64,000 bases of DNA from positions 1 through 64,000 of the forward strand of contig JBBRXY010000009.1 of assembly GCA_038238185.1 (NCBI GenBank), in the 5' to 3' direction. Positions 19,569 through 28,365 of this stretch are shown piece after piece; the stretch's first letter is position 1, and every line of letters starts with the position of its first letter. The DNA is from DATAQC01 sp038238185. Its GTDB lineage: Bacteria; Actinomycetota; Acidimicrobiia; Acidimicrobiales; AC-14. Under the pieces are notes generated by a model, which saw nothing but the letters and a program-made list of their open reading frames with translations, had not been told where the DNA came from and searched no databases. A program made the position numbers and the translations under genes.

Positions 19569-21179
19569 TTACACCGGAGCTTCCTCGGCCGCATCCTCTT
19601 CGTCATCGACGGGTCTCGGCGAAAACCCGCTGCTGGACCGACCGGCGGGTGAGGAGTAGCTCATTCCCTGGCCGAACTCCATGTGGTAGGCGGGCGAGCC
19701 ATGCTCGTGGATGTCGAGGCCCTCGAGCTCTCCGTCGGCGGAGACCCGCAGGCTCCACGGGCCCTTGATCGACTTGATGACGTACATGACGAGCATGGCC
19801 ACGCCGAACACGACCACGACACACGTGGCACTCCCGATGACCTGCGCCTTGAGCTGGTCGGCACCGCCGCCGTAGAGGAGTCCCGTCACGACCTTGGACG
19901 TGTCGGCACCGTCGGCGGTCGGGAGGCCGTACTGCCCGCTGGCAAAGAGGCCGAGGGCGATGGTGCCCCAGATCCCGCAGAAGCCGTGCACGGCCACCGC
20001 TCCGATCGGGTCGTCCCAGCGCCGGTACTCCATGAAGTCGATCCCCAGTGGGACCACAACTCCGGCGGCGGCGCCGATGACCAGCGCCCCAAAGGGGGAG
20101 ACCCAGTAGCAGGGTGCGGTGATGGCGACCAACCCACCGAGGAGGCCGTTGGTCGACATGCCCAGGTCCCACTTCTTCGAGCGGGGGTAGACCCAGAAGA
20201 CCGCCATCATCCCCGCCGAACAGGCGGCGAGCGTGGTGTTGGCCGCCACTCGGCCGATTCCCTCCCAGTCCATCGCCGACAGCGTCGAACCGGGGTTGAA
20301 GCCATACCAACCGAACCACAGGATGACGCCGCCGAGTGCCCCGATCGTCAGGCTGTGCGGTGGGGTGGAGCCGCCGCCGTCACGCCTGAACCTACGGCCC
20401 AGTCGCGGCCCCAGGGTGATGCAGCCGGCCAGAGCGATGAACCCGCCGACGGTGTGCACCACAGTTGAGCCGGCGAAGTCACGGAACACTGCGTCACCGG
20501 TGAGGCCGTGGAACCATCCCATCGTGTTGCCCAGCCACCCGCCCGGCCCCCACACCCAGTGGCCGAAGATCGGATAGATGAACCCGGACACGCAGATGCT
20601 GTAGAGAATGTCGCCCTTGAACCCGGTGCGTCCCACCATTGCCCCGGAGGTGATCGTCGACGCCGTGTCGGCGAAGGCGAATTGGAAGAGGAAGAAGGCG
20701 AGGAAGGCCACTCCGGTCGACCCGTACGCTGGCGTGATGTCGTTCAGGAAGAAGAACTCGTGACCGATCAGGCCGTTGCCTATTCCGAACTGGAAGGCGA
20801 AACCGATCGCCCAGTAGAGGACCCCGCAGAGGCAGGTGTCGAACACGCACTCCATCAGGATGTTCACCGTTTCGCGCGACCTGGAGAAGCCGGCTTCGAG
20901 AGCCATGAAGCCGGCCTGCATGAAGAACACGAGGAAGGCGGTCACGAGCACCCACACCGTGTTGATGGGGCTCACGAAGTCGTTCGCCTGGTGGAGGGGC
21001 GGCGCCACGGGCAGGGCGAAGGCCGCCGAGTCGAAGAACCAGCCGAACCCCTTCACGAGGCCGAGGAGGCTGACGATCCCGAGCATCTTTCCGCTCAGGA
21101 TCACCAGGATCAGGTGCCGGGTTTCCTTGGCCTTCAGTCGGTCCAGGTGCCTCAGCCGCTCGAGTCGTGGTCGCCTCAT
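19569..21179 (-). CDS. amtB: Ammonium transporter (Amt), copy 1
   Basis: A 536-residue channel with the Amt signatures FMQAGFMALEAGFSRSRE, FADTASTITSGAMVGR, GFIYPIFGHWVWG and DDPIGAVAVHGFCGIWG, the last with one pore histidine. It carries an extra N-terminal hydrophobic segment (residues 20-60) and a soluble acidic C-tail ending in DDEEDAAEEAPV. The standard pairing with glnK just downstream predicts regulation by PII docking on the cytoplasmic face. Confidence 0.93.
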   Translation of the reverse strand: MRRPRLERLRHLDRLKAKETRHLILVILSGKMLGIVSLLGLVKGFGWFFDSAAFALPVAPPLHQANDFVSPINTVWVLVTAFLVFFMQAGFMALEAGFSRSRETVNILMECVFDTCLCGVLYWAIGFAFQFGIGNGLIGHEFFFLNDITPAYGSTGVAFLAFFLFQFAFADTASTITSGAMVGRTGFKGDILYSICVSGFIYPIFGHWVWGPGGWLGNTMGWFHGLTGDAVFRDFAGSTVVHTVGGFIALAGCITLGPRLGRRFRRDGGGSTPPHSLTIGALGGVILWFGWYGFNPGSTLSAMDWEGIGRVAANTTLAACSAGMMAVFWVYPRSKKWDLGMSTNGLLGGLVAITAPCYWVSPFGALVIGAAAGVVVPLGIDFMEYRRWDDPIGAVAVHGFCGIWGTIALGLFASGQYGLPTADGADTSKVVTGLLYGGGADQLKAQVIGSATCVVVVFGVAMLVMYVIKSIKGPWSLRVSADGELEGLDIHEHGSPAYHMEFGQGMSYSSPAGRSSSGFSPRPVDDEEDAAEEAPV

Positions 21180-21256
21180 GGGTCGAACGTAAACGGCTTC
21201 TGTTTCCCGGGGATCAGCGGAATGTGAATGGAAGTTGTCGTTTCGTTCGGGCGTCC

Positions 21257-21955
21257 CTAGGTCGGCGCGGGAGAGAGGGATGAGTCGTCATGTGTCGCGC
21301 CTCCGGCTCGTGCGGCGGCGTCGGCCTCGGCGGCGCGTGTCACCCGCTGAGCCTGGTCGACCACCAGGTCGGCGGGGCGTCGGCGTTCCAGCCAGGGATT
21401 GTCGGAGACGAACCACAGGGCGATCTCCCACGGCGGCCAGGCAGCCAGCACCGCCAGCACCGGAGCCATTCCCGGAAGCGGCCGTCCGGCGCCGTCGAAC
21501 TGAAAGCCGAGGTAGAGCTCCCGATTGTCGTAGGGGACGGCGAAGATCCGCCGTTCCCGACGCCAGCGCGAAGCGAGGGCCGATCGGTTGGCGGCTCTGG
21601 AGCCGGCCAGCTCGGACACGTCGTCGGCCGAGTACGCGCCGAAATCGCGCAGCAGGCGTAATCGGACCACGGCCTGGCGTCGGGCCTGTTCCAGAGCCGC
21701 CGGCGGTGGAACCTGGATCCGGGGGAGCAGGGACTCGACGAGCTCCCCGATGACCACCTCGTGGCCCTCGTTGATCGCCGCGACCAGGCGGCCCACCGCC
21801 CGTCGCACGGCGGTACGGGTCTCGGCATCGGCTACGACGACGAAGGCGGCCGCTGCCCCGCTGACCTCCGGGCAACGGCGGGCGAGCACCCGCCGAGCCC
21901 GGTCGTCGAGATCGACCACTTCCACACGACCTTCACGACGGTGAGCGGTAGCCAC
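21257..21955 (-). CDS. MbcA/ParS-Xre-like protein, function unknown
   Basis: A 232-residue soluble protein lying between the two amt genes on the same strand. The middle part (RAANRSALASRWRRERRIF, then LYLGFQFDGAGRPLPGM) and C-terminal part (PWEIALWFVSDNPWLERRRP) resemble the antitoxin-type MbcA/ParS/Xre C-terminal domain. No RES-domain toxin is adjacent. The N-terminal half is alpha-helical and not recognised. A link to ammonium uptake is suggested only by position. Confidence 0.55.
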   Translation of the reverse strand: MATAHRREGRVEVVDLDDRARRVLARRCPEVSGAAAAFVVVADAETRTAVRRAVGRLVAAINEGHEVVIGELVESLLPRIQVPPPAALEQARRQAVVRLRLLRDFGAYSADDVSELAGSRAANRSALASRWRRERRIFAVPYDNRELYLGFQFDGAGRPLPGMAPVLAVLAAWPPWEIALWFVSDNPWLERRRPADLVVDQAQRVTRAAEADAAARAGGATHDDSSLSPAPT

Positions 21956-22056
21956 GGCCCCGCGGTCCTCCCTGTCGAGCGTGGCGTCGTCTCATATCGG
22001 CCACCGAGCGGTGGACGGGGCGGCCGGTGTCGGTTCCGACCGCTCCCGTCCGGGGT

Positions 22057-23646
22057 TCAGATCTTGTCGGGAGCGTCTCCAGCCGGAGTCGTGAGCACCG
22101 GTTCGGCGACGCCGCTCTCTTGGGCTGGGGCGACGTAGGTACCGAGGCCCTCGTGACTCCCCTGGAACTCGGGGTAGGCCAGCACGCCCATCTCGGCCAT
22201 GTCGAGGCCTTCCGTCTCTACTTCCTCTGTGGGCCGGATGCCACCCTTCATGAGGGCGTTCTGCACCTTGAAGAAGATGAGGGCGATGGAGAACATGACG
22301 ATGGCGATGGTGAGGATCCCCATGGCCTGGGCGGCCAGCTGGCCCGCCCCGTCGCCCCCGTAGAAGATCCCGAAGACGTTCGGAGTGCCTCCCGTGAGGT
22401 TCCAATCCCCGCCGTAGCTGCCATCGGCGAAAAGGCCCACGGCGAGCACGCCCCAGGCTCCACAGACCCCGTGGACGGAGATGGCACCGACCGGGTCGTC
22501 GATGCCCCGCTTCTCGATGAACCATACCGACTCGACCACGACGAATCCGGCGACGACGCCGATCACCGCCGCGGCCCAGGGCTGGACGAAGGCGCAGGGG
22601 GCAGTGATGGCCACCAGTCCGGCGAGCATGCCGTTGGCCATCATCCCCGGGTCGGGCTTCTTGTCACGGCGCTGCTGCTTCCACAGCATGGCGGCCACGG
22701 CTCCGAACGCTGCGGCGATGGCGGTGTTGGCGGCCACGACGGCGAAGCGGTTGTCGGTGGCCGCGAAGGTGGAGGCGGCGTTGAACCCGAACCACCCGAA
22801 CAGCAGGATGAACGTGCCCAGCATGGCCATGGGGATGTGATGGCCGGGGAGGGTCCGGGGTTTGCCGTCGGGCCCGTACTTGCCCAGCCGAGGCCCGAGC
22901 ACCATCGCCCCGGCCAGTCCGGCTACGCCGCCCATCATGTGAACGACGCCGGAGCCGGCGAAGTCGACGTAGCCGTGTCCCATGTCGGCGCTGACGCCGA
23001 GCTGGGACAGCCACCCCCCACCCCAGGTCCAGGCTCCGAACAGGGGATAGTAGATGGCGCCGCAGAACAGTCCCCACTGGACGAAGGCGCTCCACTTCCA
23101 ACGTTCGGCCATCGCCCCCGTGGGGATGGTGGCCGTGGTGTCCATGAACGCCACCATGTAGAGGAAGAATGCGAGCGTGCCCACGTCGTAGGCCTTGCCA
23201 CCGAGGAAGAAGCCGCCCTTCCACAACAGCACGTGGTTTCCGGACCCGATCAGGGCCCCGCCGACAGGGCTGTCGAGGCCGAACACTCCCGGGAGGCTGT
23301 ACCCCCCGAACATGAAGGCGTAGCCGACGCAGAAGAAGGCCACGAACCCGAGGCCGAAGACGGCGAAGTTGGTGGTCACCACGTGAGCGGCGTGCTTGGC
23401 CCGGCAGAACCCGGTCTCCACCAGCGCGAAGCCGGCCTGCATGAAGATCACCAGCACGGCGCCGATCACAATCCACAGCAGGTTCAGGCTGATCTCGCCG
23501 TGCGTCAGCGGGATCGGATTCGCCGGGTCGAGGGGCGGGGTTCCACCGCCATCGGTGGAGCTCGCCCACGCTGTCGCGGCCATGACGGCAAACGCCGCCA
23601 CTCCGCAGGCAGCACCGACGGCCGCTTTCATGGATCTGTGACGCAC
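22057..23646 (-). CDS. amt: Ammonium transporter (Amt), copy 2, with signal peptide
   Basis: About 529 residues from the GTG at 23646, which has GGGAGGG a few bases upstream; the ATG at 23631 is the alternative. A signal peptide (KAAVGAACGVAAFAVMAATA) precedes the channel, which has FMQAGFALVETGFCRAKHA, MDTTATIPTGAMAERWKW and DDPVGAISVHGVCGAWG. It differs clearly from copy 1 and belongs to a separate Amt subgroup. It lies 65 bases downstream of the antiporter-GlnD fusion, with a GlnR-like site in between. Confidence 0.92.
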   Translation of the reverse strand: MRHRSMKAAVGAACGVAAFAVMAATAWASSTDGGGTPPLDPANPIPLTHGEISLNLLWIVIGAVLVIFMQAGFALVETGFCRAKHAAHVVTTNFAVFGLGFVAFFCVGYAFMFGGYSLPGVFGLDSPVGGALIGSGNHVLLWKGGFFLGGKAYDVGTLAFFLYMVAFMDTTATIPTGAMAERWKWSAFVQWGLFCGAIYYPLFGAWTWGGGWLSQLGVSADMGHGYVDFAGSGVVHMMGGVAGLAGAMVLGPRLGKYGPDGKPRTLPGHHIPMAMLGTFILLFGWFGFNAASTFAATDNRFAVVAANTAIAAAFGAVAAMLWKQQRRDKKPDPGMMANGMLAGLVAITAPCAFVQPWAAAVIGVVAGFVVVESVWFIEKRGIDDPVGAISVHGVCGAWGVLAVGLFADGSYGGDWNLTGGTPNVFGIFYGGDGAGQLAAQAMGILTIAIVMFSIALIFFKVQNALMKGGIRPTEEVETEGLDMAEMGVLAYPEFQGSHEGLGTYVAPAQESGVAEPVLTTPAGDAPDKI

Positions 23647-23699
23647 AGGGCCCTCCCTTGTCGAACAGTTGCCCGTTTCCGGGAGAGTAGGGAAAACCG

Positions 23700-23715
23700 G
23701 TTTCGAAGCCGTCAC
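23700..23715 (-). promoter_or_regulatory. GlnR-type operator upstream of amt
   Basis: On the minus strand the 16 bases GTGACGGCTTCGAAAC match the consensus described for Streptomyces GlnR, gTnAC-n6-GaAAC, at every defined position. The site starts within the stop codon of the fusion gene and lies 54 bases before the amt GTG. Only one clear box is present; a second GAAAC at 23675-23679 is at the wrong spacing. That this organism has GlnR is inferred. Confidence 0.45.
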
Positions 23716-26504
23716 CCGCGTGTTGCCGTTCGTGGGCGATCGTCTTTCGTGTATCTGACACGAAGCCGGGCCCAACGCGACGGGGATGCCCCCTGAGCGA
23801 GGGTACGGCTCATCCGGCCGATGGTCCGATCGTCGAGTTTTCGGCCCGAGCGGTCGGTGAGCTCGAACACGTCGCGAGCCGTACCCTCGGAAGTGGTCGA
23901 GAGCCGGGCTGCGTGCACGTTCGTCCCCGCCGAGGCGAAGGCGGTTGTGAGCTGGAAGAGGAGACCCTTCCGGTCGACCGCCTCGACCGTTACAACCGAG
24001 TGCCAGGGCGACGCCTCGTTGTCAACGTCGAGGACCGCATCCGGAAGTGACGACGAGGAGAGTGGCGCATCCAGCGCCGCGATCATGCGCGCCTCGAGCT
24101 CCCGCGGGTCCGGCGGTTGACCGGCGACGACGAACGAGCCGAGCGCGCATCCGTCGCCCCAGGTGGCGACGGTCGCGGCGGTGACATCGAGGTCGAACGA
24201 GGCGAGCACCCCGGCCTCGGCGGCCAGCAGGCCTAAGCGGTCGGCCGCCACCAGCTCCACCCGGAGCCCGTCCTGGGCGAGGGAGGCGCCATTGCCGGCG
24301 GCCGCAGGGGGAGTAGTGCCCGGCCTCGGTGATCGGACCAGCGACACCCGGACCGACTGACGGCCGGGCGCGGGTTCGGACAGCGTGGCCTGGCGGGCCA
24401 GGTCGACGGGATCGACGGCGAGTACGTAGGCCCGCGGCGCAACGGCGATGCGCTCCCTGACCGCGGGATCATCGGTGAGCCGGCCGGCACGGGCCCTTCG
24501 TTCCTCGACGGTGTTCGACGCGCCCCGCCCCACCAGTTCGGGGTGGGACAGAACTTGCTGGAGGAGTGCGTCCAGGGCTCGTAGGCGGTCGCGCATCCCG
24601 ATGTCGCCATTGACGCCGGCCTGGGCGAGCAGGTATTGAGCTCTCGCTCGTTCGGGTGAGCCGAGGTGGGCGGCAAGCTGGAGCACGGGCTCCTCTGACA
24701 GGGCGTCGAGACGGCGGGCGGCGGCGGGAAGGAGGGCGACGTTGTCCACCAGTCCGGCCACGGCCTGCTCGGTGGCCGCACCTAGATCGAGCCGTTTGAC
24801 CAGCCGGCGAGCCACGATCACCGGCTCGTCCGGGCCACCGTCGGTGGCATCGAGGACGATGGCAGCGAGGAGGAGGCGTTCGGGATTGGTGACCTCCGTC
24901 GAAATGGGATCCTCCCGGAGGCGGGCAAGGGTGGGCCAGCGCAACGCCTCGAGAGGGTCGACCTGGGTGGCGTCGGCCTGACGTCGTCGGAGGGCCTCGG
25001 CGAGCTCGGGCAGGGCACGGTTGAGGATCCCGGTCACGGCGAGGAACCGCCACGAGCGGGGACCGCCTCCGGCCAACAGCTCGAGCAGCCGTCGCCGGGC
25101 CTCGGCGTTCCATGGCAGGCGTTCGTCGGGCAGGTCGCCCAGCCACGACAACAGTCGAGAACCGGGCTGGCGGGTCTCACATGCCAGTGCAGCCTGGAGG
25201 GCCACCGTGAGGGCGTCGGCCAGCGGAGGCTCGCCGGCCAACTCCACCGTGCGGTCCGATTCCCCGCCTATACCGGCTGTATGCACCTTCAACCATCCGC
25301 CGGGGGGTGCCGATTGGGGTGCGGCCGCTCGGACCCGGGCCCGCAACCGACCCAGGCGCCAGCGCAGCGCCGGTGGTGTGAACAACGTCGTCGCCAGCAC
25401 GACCAGGAGGAGGGCGGCGTACAGGTCATCTCCGAAGACGTGCTGGCGCAGCCCGATGGCGGCGAAGATCAAGCCCACCTCGCCGCGCGGGATCATGCCG
25501 ATGCCCACCAGCAGTCGGTCACCGCGACCGAGCAGGCCGGCCGCCGAGACGAGCTTGGTGATGACCGCCACCGCCAGGAGGGCGCCCGCCAGGGCCAGCA
25601 CCGCGGGGTCGGCGAACCGGCCCACGTCGGCGTCGATGCCGATCTGGAGAAAGAACACCGGGATGAAGAGGTGCCCGACCGGCGCCAGGTCTCGGCGGAT
25701 TCGGTCGGCCGCTCGGCATCGCGACAGCGAGATGCCGGCGACGAAGGCGCCGACGATGGGCGCCAGCCCCGCGACCTCGGCCAGTTCGGCCACGCCCAGG
25801 GTGAAGGCGAGGGCCAGACCCACCAGCGTGCCCGCCGAACGGCTGTGCCGTTGCACCAGGGCGAACACCTGGGGCGCCAGGCGAACACCGATGACCGTCG
25901 TGATCACGAGGAAGCCGATGGCCAGGGCGACCACACCCACGACCGACAGCGCCGACACCGTGTCTCCGGATACGACCTTGACGACCACGGTGAGGATGAC
26001 GAGCCCGATCACGTCGTCGGCCACGGCCGCGCCAAGGACGGTGCGAGCCTCCACCGTGGCCAGGGCACCCAGGTCGTTGAAGACTCGGGCGGTGATGCCC
26101 ACACTTGTTGCCGTGAGGGCGGCGCCGACGAACAGTGCCTCCTGACCCGACATCCCGACCAGGACACCCATGCCCCCGCCGGCCGCGAACGGGACGGCAA
26201 CCCCTATGAGCGCCACGGTGATCGACGATCGTCCGACCGCTCCCAGCTCGGCCAGGTCCATCTCCATGCCGACCTGTAGCAGCAGGAGGATCACGCCCAG
26301 CTGCCCCAGAACGGAGAGGACGGCGTCGCCGCCGACCAGCCCCAGGGCGGATGGGCCGATGAGCACCCCGGCCAGGATCTCGCCGACCACGGCCGGAACA
26401 CCGACGCGTTCAGCCACCTCGGCGGCGACCTTGGCCGCAACGAGAACGACAAGAACATGGAGAAGAACCGTGGTGACGCTCGTCTGGGCGACGGTAGGGA
26501 GCAT
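23712..26504 (-). CDS. CPA2-type cation/proton antiporter fused to a GlnD-like sensory half (pseudo-HD plus two ACT domains)
   Basis: A 930-residue fusion. Residues 1-385 are a CPA2 antiporter (GVPAVVGEILAGVLIGPSAL, LTATSVGITARVFNDLG, IPVFFLQIGIDAD, MIPRGEVGLIF) with an Asp-Asp pair at 163-164 (VADDVIGL). Residues 440-660 follow the actinobacterial GlnD middle region: ILNRALPELAEALRRR, DPLEALRWPTLARLRE, LLLAAIVLDATDGG and VDNVALLPAAARRLD align with the GlnD HD segment. The metal-binding His residues are replaced: GlnD has LLHDIGKG and RHHLLLP where this has VLDATDGG and DNVALLP. ACT domains lie at 747-810 (LVAADRLGLLAAEAGVLASF) and 836-900 (VEAVDRKGLLFQLTTAF). No nucleotidyltransferase domain precedes. 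I infer nitrogen-controlled ion exchange. It is first in a five-gene cluster with two amt genes and PII. Confidence 0.85.
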   Translation of the reverse strand: MLPTVAQTSVTTVLLHVLVVLVAAKVAAEVAERVGVPAVVGEILAGVLIGPSALGLVGGDAVLSVLGQLGVILLLLQVGMEMDLAELGAVGRSSITVALIGVAVPFAAGGGMGVLVGMSGQEALFVGAALTATSVGITARVFNDLGALATVEARTVLGAAVADDVIGLVILTVVVKVVSGDTVSALSVVGVVALAIGFLVITTVIGVRLAPQVFALVQRHSRSAGTLVGLALAFTLGVAELAEVAGLAPIVGAFVAGISLSRCRAADRIRRDLAPVGHLFIPVFFLQIGIDADVGRFADPAVLALAGALLAVAVITKLVSAAGLLGRGDRLLVGIGMIPRGEVGLIFAAIGLRQHVFGDDLYAALLLVVLATTLFTPPALRWRLGRLRARVRAAAPQSAPPGGWLKVHTAGIGGESDRTVELAGEPPLADALTVALQAALACETRQPGSRLLSWLGDLPDERLPWNAEARRRLLELLAGGGPRSWRFLAVTGILNRALPELAEALRRRQADATQVDPLEALRWPTLARLREDPISTEVTNPERLLLAAIVLDATDGGPDEPVIVARRLVKRLDLGAATEQAVAGLVDNVALLPAAARRLDALSEEPVLQLAAHLGSPERARAQYLLAQAGVNGDIGMRDRLRALDALLQQVLSHPELVGRGASNTVEERRARAGRLTDDPAVRERIAVAPRAYVLAVDPVDLARQATLSEPAPGRQSVRVSLVRSPRPGTTPPAAAGNGASLAQDGLRVELVAADRLGLLAAEAGVLASFDLDVTAATVATWGDGCALGSFVVAGQPPDPRELEARMIAALDAPLSSSSLPDAVLDVDNEASPWHSVVTVEAVDRKGLLFQLTTAFASAGTNVHAARLSTTSEGTARDVFELTDRSGRKLDDRTIGRMSRTLAQGASPSRWARLRVRYTKDDRPRTATRG

Positions 26505-26595
26505 GCGTTGCCAGTCGATGTTCGCCGCATGAACGGTCTGTTACATCGGCCTCCTGGCTGATGACGGCGTGTCACCGGTGTGGCAAGGTCGAGGC

Positions 26596-26958
26596 ATGTT
26601 CACTGAGGAGTGGAACACCGTCCCTTTGCGCGACCGGCGTCGCATCCGCCGGATGGTCCGCATCGGCCGTCTTCCCGAGGACGCCGACGAGGCTCGACTG
26701 GCCCAGGCCTTCGCCGTTCGGGAGCGGGCTCGGCTGGTATGGCGCGCCTTCTGGTTCTGGTTCGTCCCGGCAATGATCGTTGCCCTCGGGGTGGCGATGA
26801 CGATCCACCCCATCGTCATCGGCATCGTCCTGGCCACCGGCGCCCAGGCCTTGGTCGTCCGCCGCAATGCCAGCCGCATCGCTCGCCAGTCCGCCGACCG
26901 GCCCCTTTCCGGACCTCGAGGCGCTCCTGTTTCGCCTCTCTCAGCGGAGTGTGACTAG
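26596..26958 (+). CDS. Small membrane protein, function unknown
   Basis: A 120-residue protein from the ATG at 26596 (MFTEEWNTV). It has an arginine-rich N-terminal region (RDRRRIRRMVRIGRLPEDA), then two closely spaced transmembrane helices (WRAFWFWFVPAMIVALGVAM and HPIVIGIVLATGAQALVV) and a basic tail. The layout resembles actinobacterial proteins of unknown function with a positively charged cytoplasmic face. It is divergent from the antiporter fusion, with about 90 bases between. Confidence 0.6.
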   Translation: MFTEEWNTVPLRDRRRIRRMVRIGRLPEDADEARLAQAFAVRERARLVWRAFWFWFVPAMIVALGVAMTIHPIVIGIVLATGAQALVVRRNASRIARQSADRPLSGPRGAPVSPLSAECD

Positions 26959-27119
26959 GGCTTTGCATCGGCCTCCGCCCCCTTCCGGGGCGTAGACTCT
27001 GCCTCTACCCACCTCGGATGAGCCTCGAAGGCGGACTTCGTCCACCGCCTCTCGAGGCCGACCTCGACATCCGCTCGACCTGGGCTCTCTCGAGAACCAC
27101 CTGCCGTTACACTCCGGTC

Positions 27120-27503
27120 ATGCATTCGCGCCCGGTGCAGCACTGGGCCATCCTGGCCTTGGTGGTGGCGTCGGTCGCCATGATCCTCGGCGGCGGTGCA
27201 GCCGGGACCTCGCAGGACACCCGGGAGACTGGCGCGGCTGCGTCCAGCTCGGTCACTTCGTCGGTCCGATTGCCGGACGTGATCGTGCGCTCCGAGGCCG
27301 ACCGCGAGGACTTGGTGTTCGGAAAGCTCGCAGGCTCCGTGGGCCTACTCTGCCTTGTCGCCATATCCGTGTCGAGCCTGCTGGCGCTGCTGGCACGGGC
27401 TCGCCGGCGGGGGAGGCGGAGTCGCCGTGAGCGCGTCTCGCGGCCAGCGCCCCTCCGGCACGCCCTCACCCGGCGGGCGCCACCGGTTCTCCAACCCATC
27501 TAG
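27120..27503 (+). CDS. Bitopic membrane protein, function unknown
   Basis: A 127-residue protein from the ATG at 27120. An N-terminal signal-anchor (WAILALVVASVAMILGGGAA) leads to a short external Ser/Thr-rich stretch (GAAASSSVTSSVRL), a second helix (SVGLLCLVAISVSSLLALLA) and a strongly basic C-terminal tail (RARRRGRRSRRERV). I do not recognise the family. The next gene starts 46 bases downstream behind a strong ribosome site, so the two are probably co-expressed. Confidence 0.6.
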   Translation: MHSRPVQHWAILALVVASVAMILGGGAAGTSQDTRETGAAASSSVTSSVRLPDVIVRSEADREDLVFGKLAGSVGLLCLVAISVSSLLALLARARRRGRRSRRERVSRPAPLRHALTRRAPPVLQPI

Positions 27504-27548
27504 TCCCCAGGACCCGCCCCCGGAGGGGCGAAGGAGTTGGAGGAGATA

Positions 27549-27980
27549 ATGACCCGCCTCGATACACGGCCGTACCCGCCGTCTGTGCGGCGCGCCTTAC
27601 CGAAGATCGGGCTCTACGCCTGCCTTGCCGCCGCCCTGGTCCTCATGCTCGTCGGTGTGTCACTACTCAGTCTTCCCTCCGTCGTGCCAAAGCTCACGGT
27701 GGTGAACCCGGGCGCCTACCAGGTCCACGTGGAGGTCAGCGGTAGCGGGAAGGATGGCTGGCTCGACCTTGGTGCCGTCGAACGCGAGAGCACGAAGACA
27801 CTGGAGGAGTTGATCGACCAGGGCCACACCTGGCTCTTCCGCTTCTCCTATGGCGGTGTGCCGGCGGGTGAGACGGTGGTCGTCCGGTCGGCGCTCAAGA
27901 GGGACGGGTGGAGGATCACCGTCCCCGCCGAGGTCACCGAACGCCTGCGCCAAACCGGGATGGCCCCATCGGCCCAGTGA
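27549..27980 (+). CDS. Membrane-anchored protein with a small external domain, function unknown
   Basis: A 143-residue protein starting at the ATG at 27549 behind GGAGGAG. One transmembrane helix (IGLYACLAAALVLMLVGVSL) is followed by an approximately 90-residue soluble domain that is mostly predicted beta (KLTVVNPGAYQVHVEVSG, TWLFRFSYGG, ETVVVRSALKRDGWRITVPA). It is not recognised. It follows another small membrane gene and is convergent with the OB-fold gene. Confidence 0.6.
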   Translation: MTRLDTRPYPPSVRRALPKIGLYACLAAALVLMLVGVSLLSLPSVVPKLTVVNPGAYQVHVEVSGSGKDGWLDLGAVERESTKTLEELIDQGHTWLFRFSYGGVPAGETVVVRSALKRDGWRITVPAEVTERLRQTGMAPSAQ

Positions 27981-28014
27981 TCAACGAGGTCGAGGTCGGG
28001 GTCGGAGGGGCCGC

Positions 28015-28365
28015 TCAGGCTTCCAGCTCATAGTCGGGGTTGAGCAGGGCCAGACGCCCTTGGTGGGCGCCCAGGATCCCCTCGGCGACGAGACGGCTAC
28101 CGGGTCGGATGCCGGCGACCTCCCGGCGGCCGAGGAACACCACCTCGATCCCGCCCGTGTCGTCGACCAGGGTGCATTCGAGCGTGGGCACGCCGCCCCA
28201 GGGCTGGACACGTACCGACCGGAGCCGGCCGGCGACCCTGGCCCGCTGTCGCCAGCGAACGTCACCGATCGAGACCACACCGGTTCGGCGGGCCGGAGCG
28301 GCCTGTGGAGCGGAGTGACCGGCCCGAGCGGCCCTTCGAGCGGGGTGACGGACGAGCAGATTCAT
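28015..28365 (-). CDS. OB-fold nucleic-acid-binding-like protein, copy 1
   Basis: A 116-residue protein containing an OB-fold: RARVAGRLRSVRVQPWGGVP, LECTLVDDTGGIEVVFLGR and GSRLVAEGILGAHQGRLALL. This is the tRNA-anti/RecG-like wedge fold found in a small actinobacterial protein encoded near the CeoB/CeoC potassium genes. Its start overlaps the stop of the permease gene by 4 bases, so the two are co-translated. A paralogue with a different N-terminus lies at 36348..36713. Confidence 0.75.
   Translation of the reverse strand: MNLLVRHPARRAARAGHSAPQAAPARRTGVVSIGDVRWRQRARVAGRLRSVRVQPWGGVPTLECTLVDDTGGIEVVFLGRREVAGIRPGSRLVAEGILGAHQGRLALLNPDYELEA

Noticed and set aside
22027..23796. A 589-codon plus-strand frame opposite amt copy 2
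   Set aside because: His/Gly/Asp-rich shadow of a clear ammonium-channel gene.
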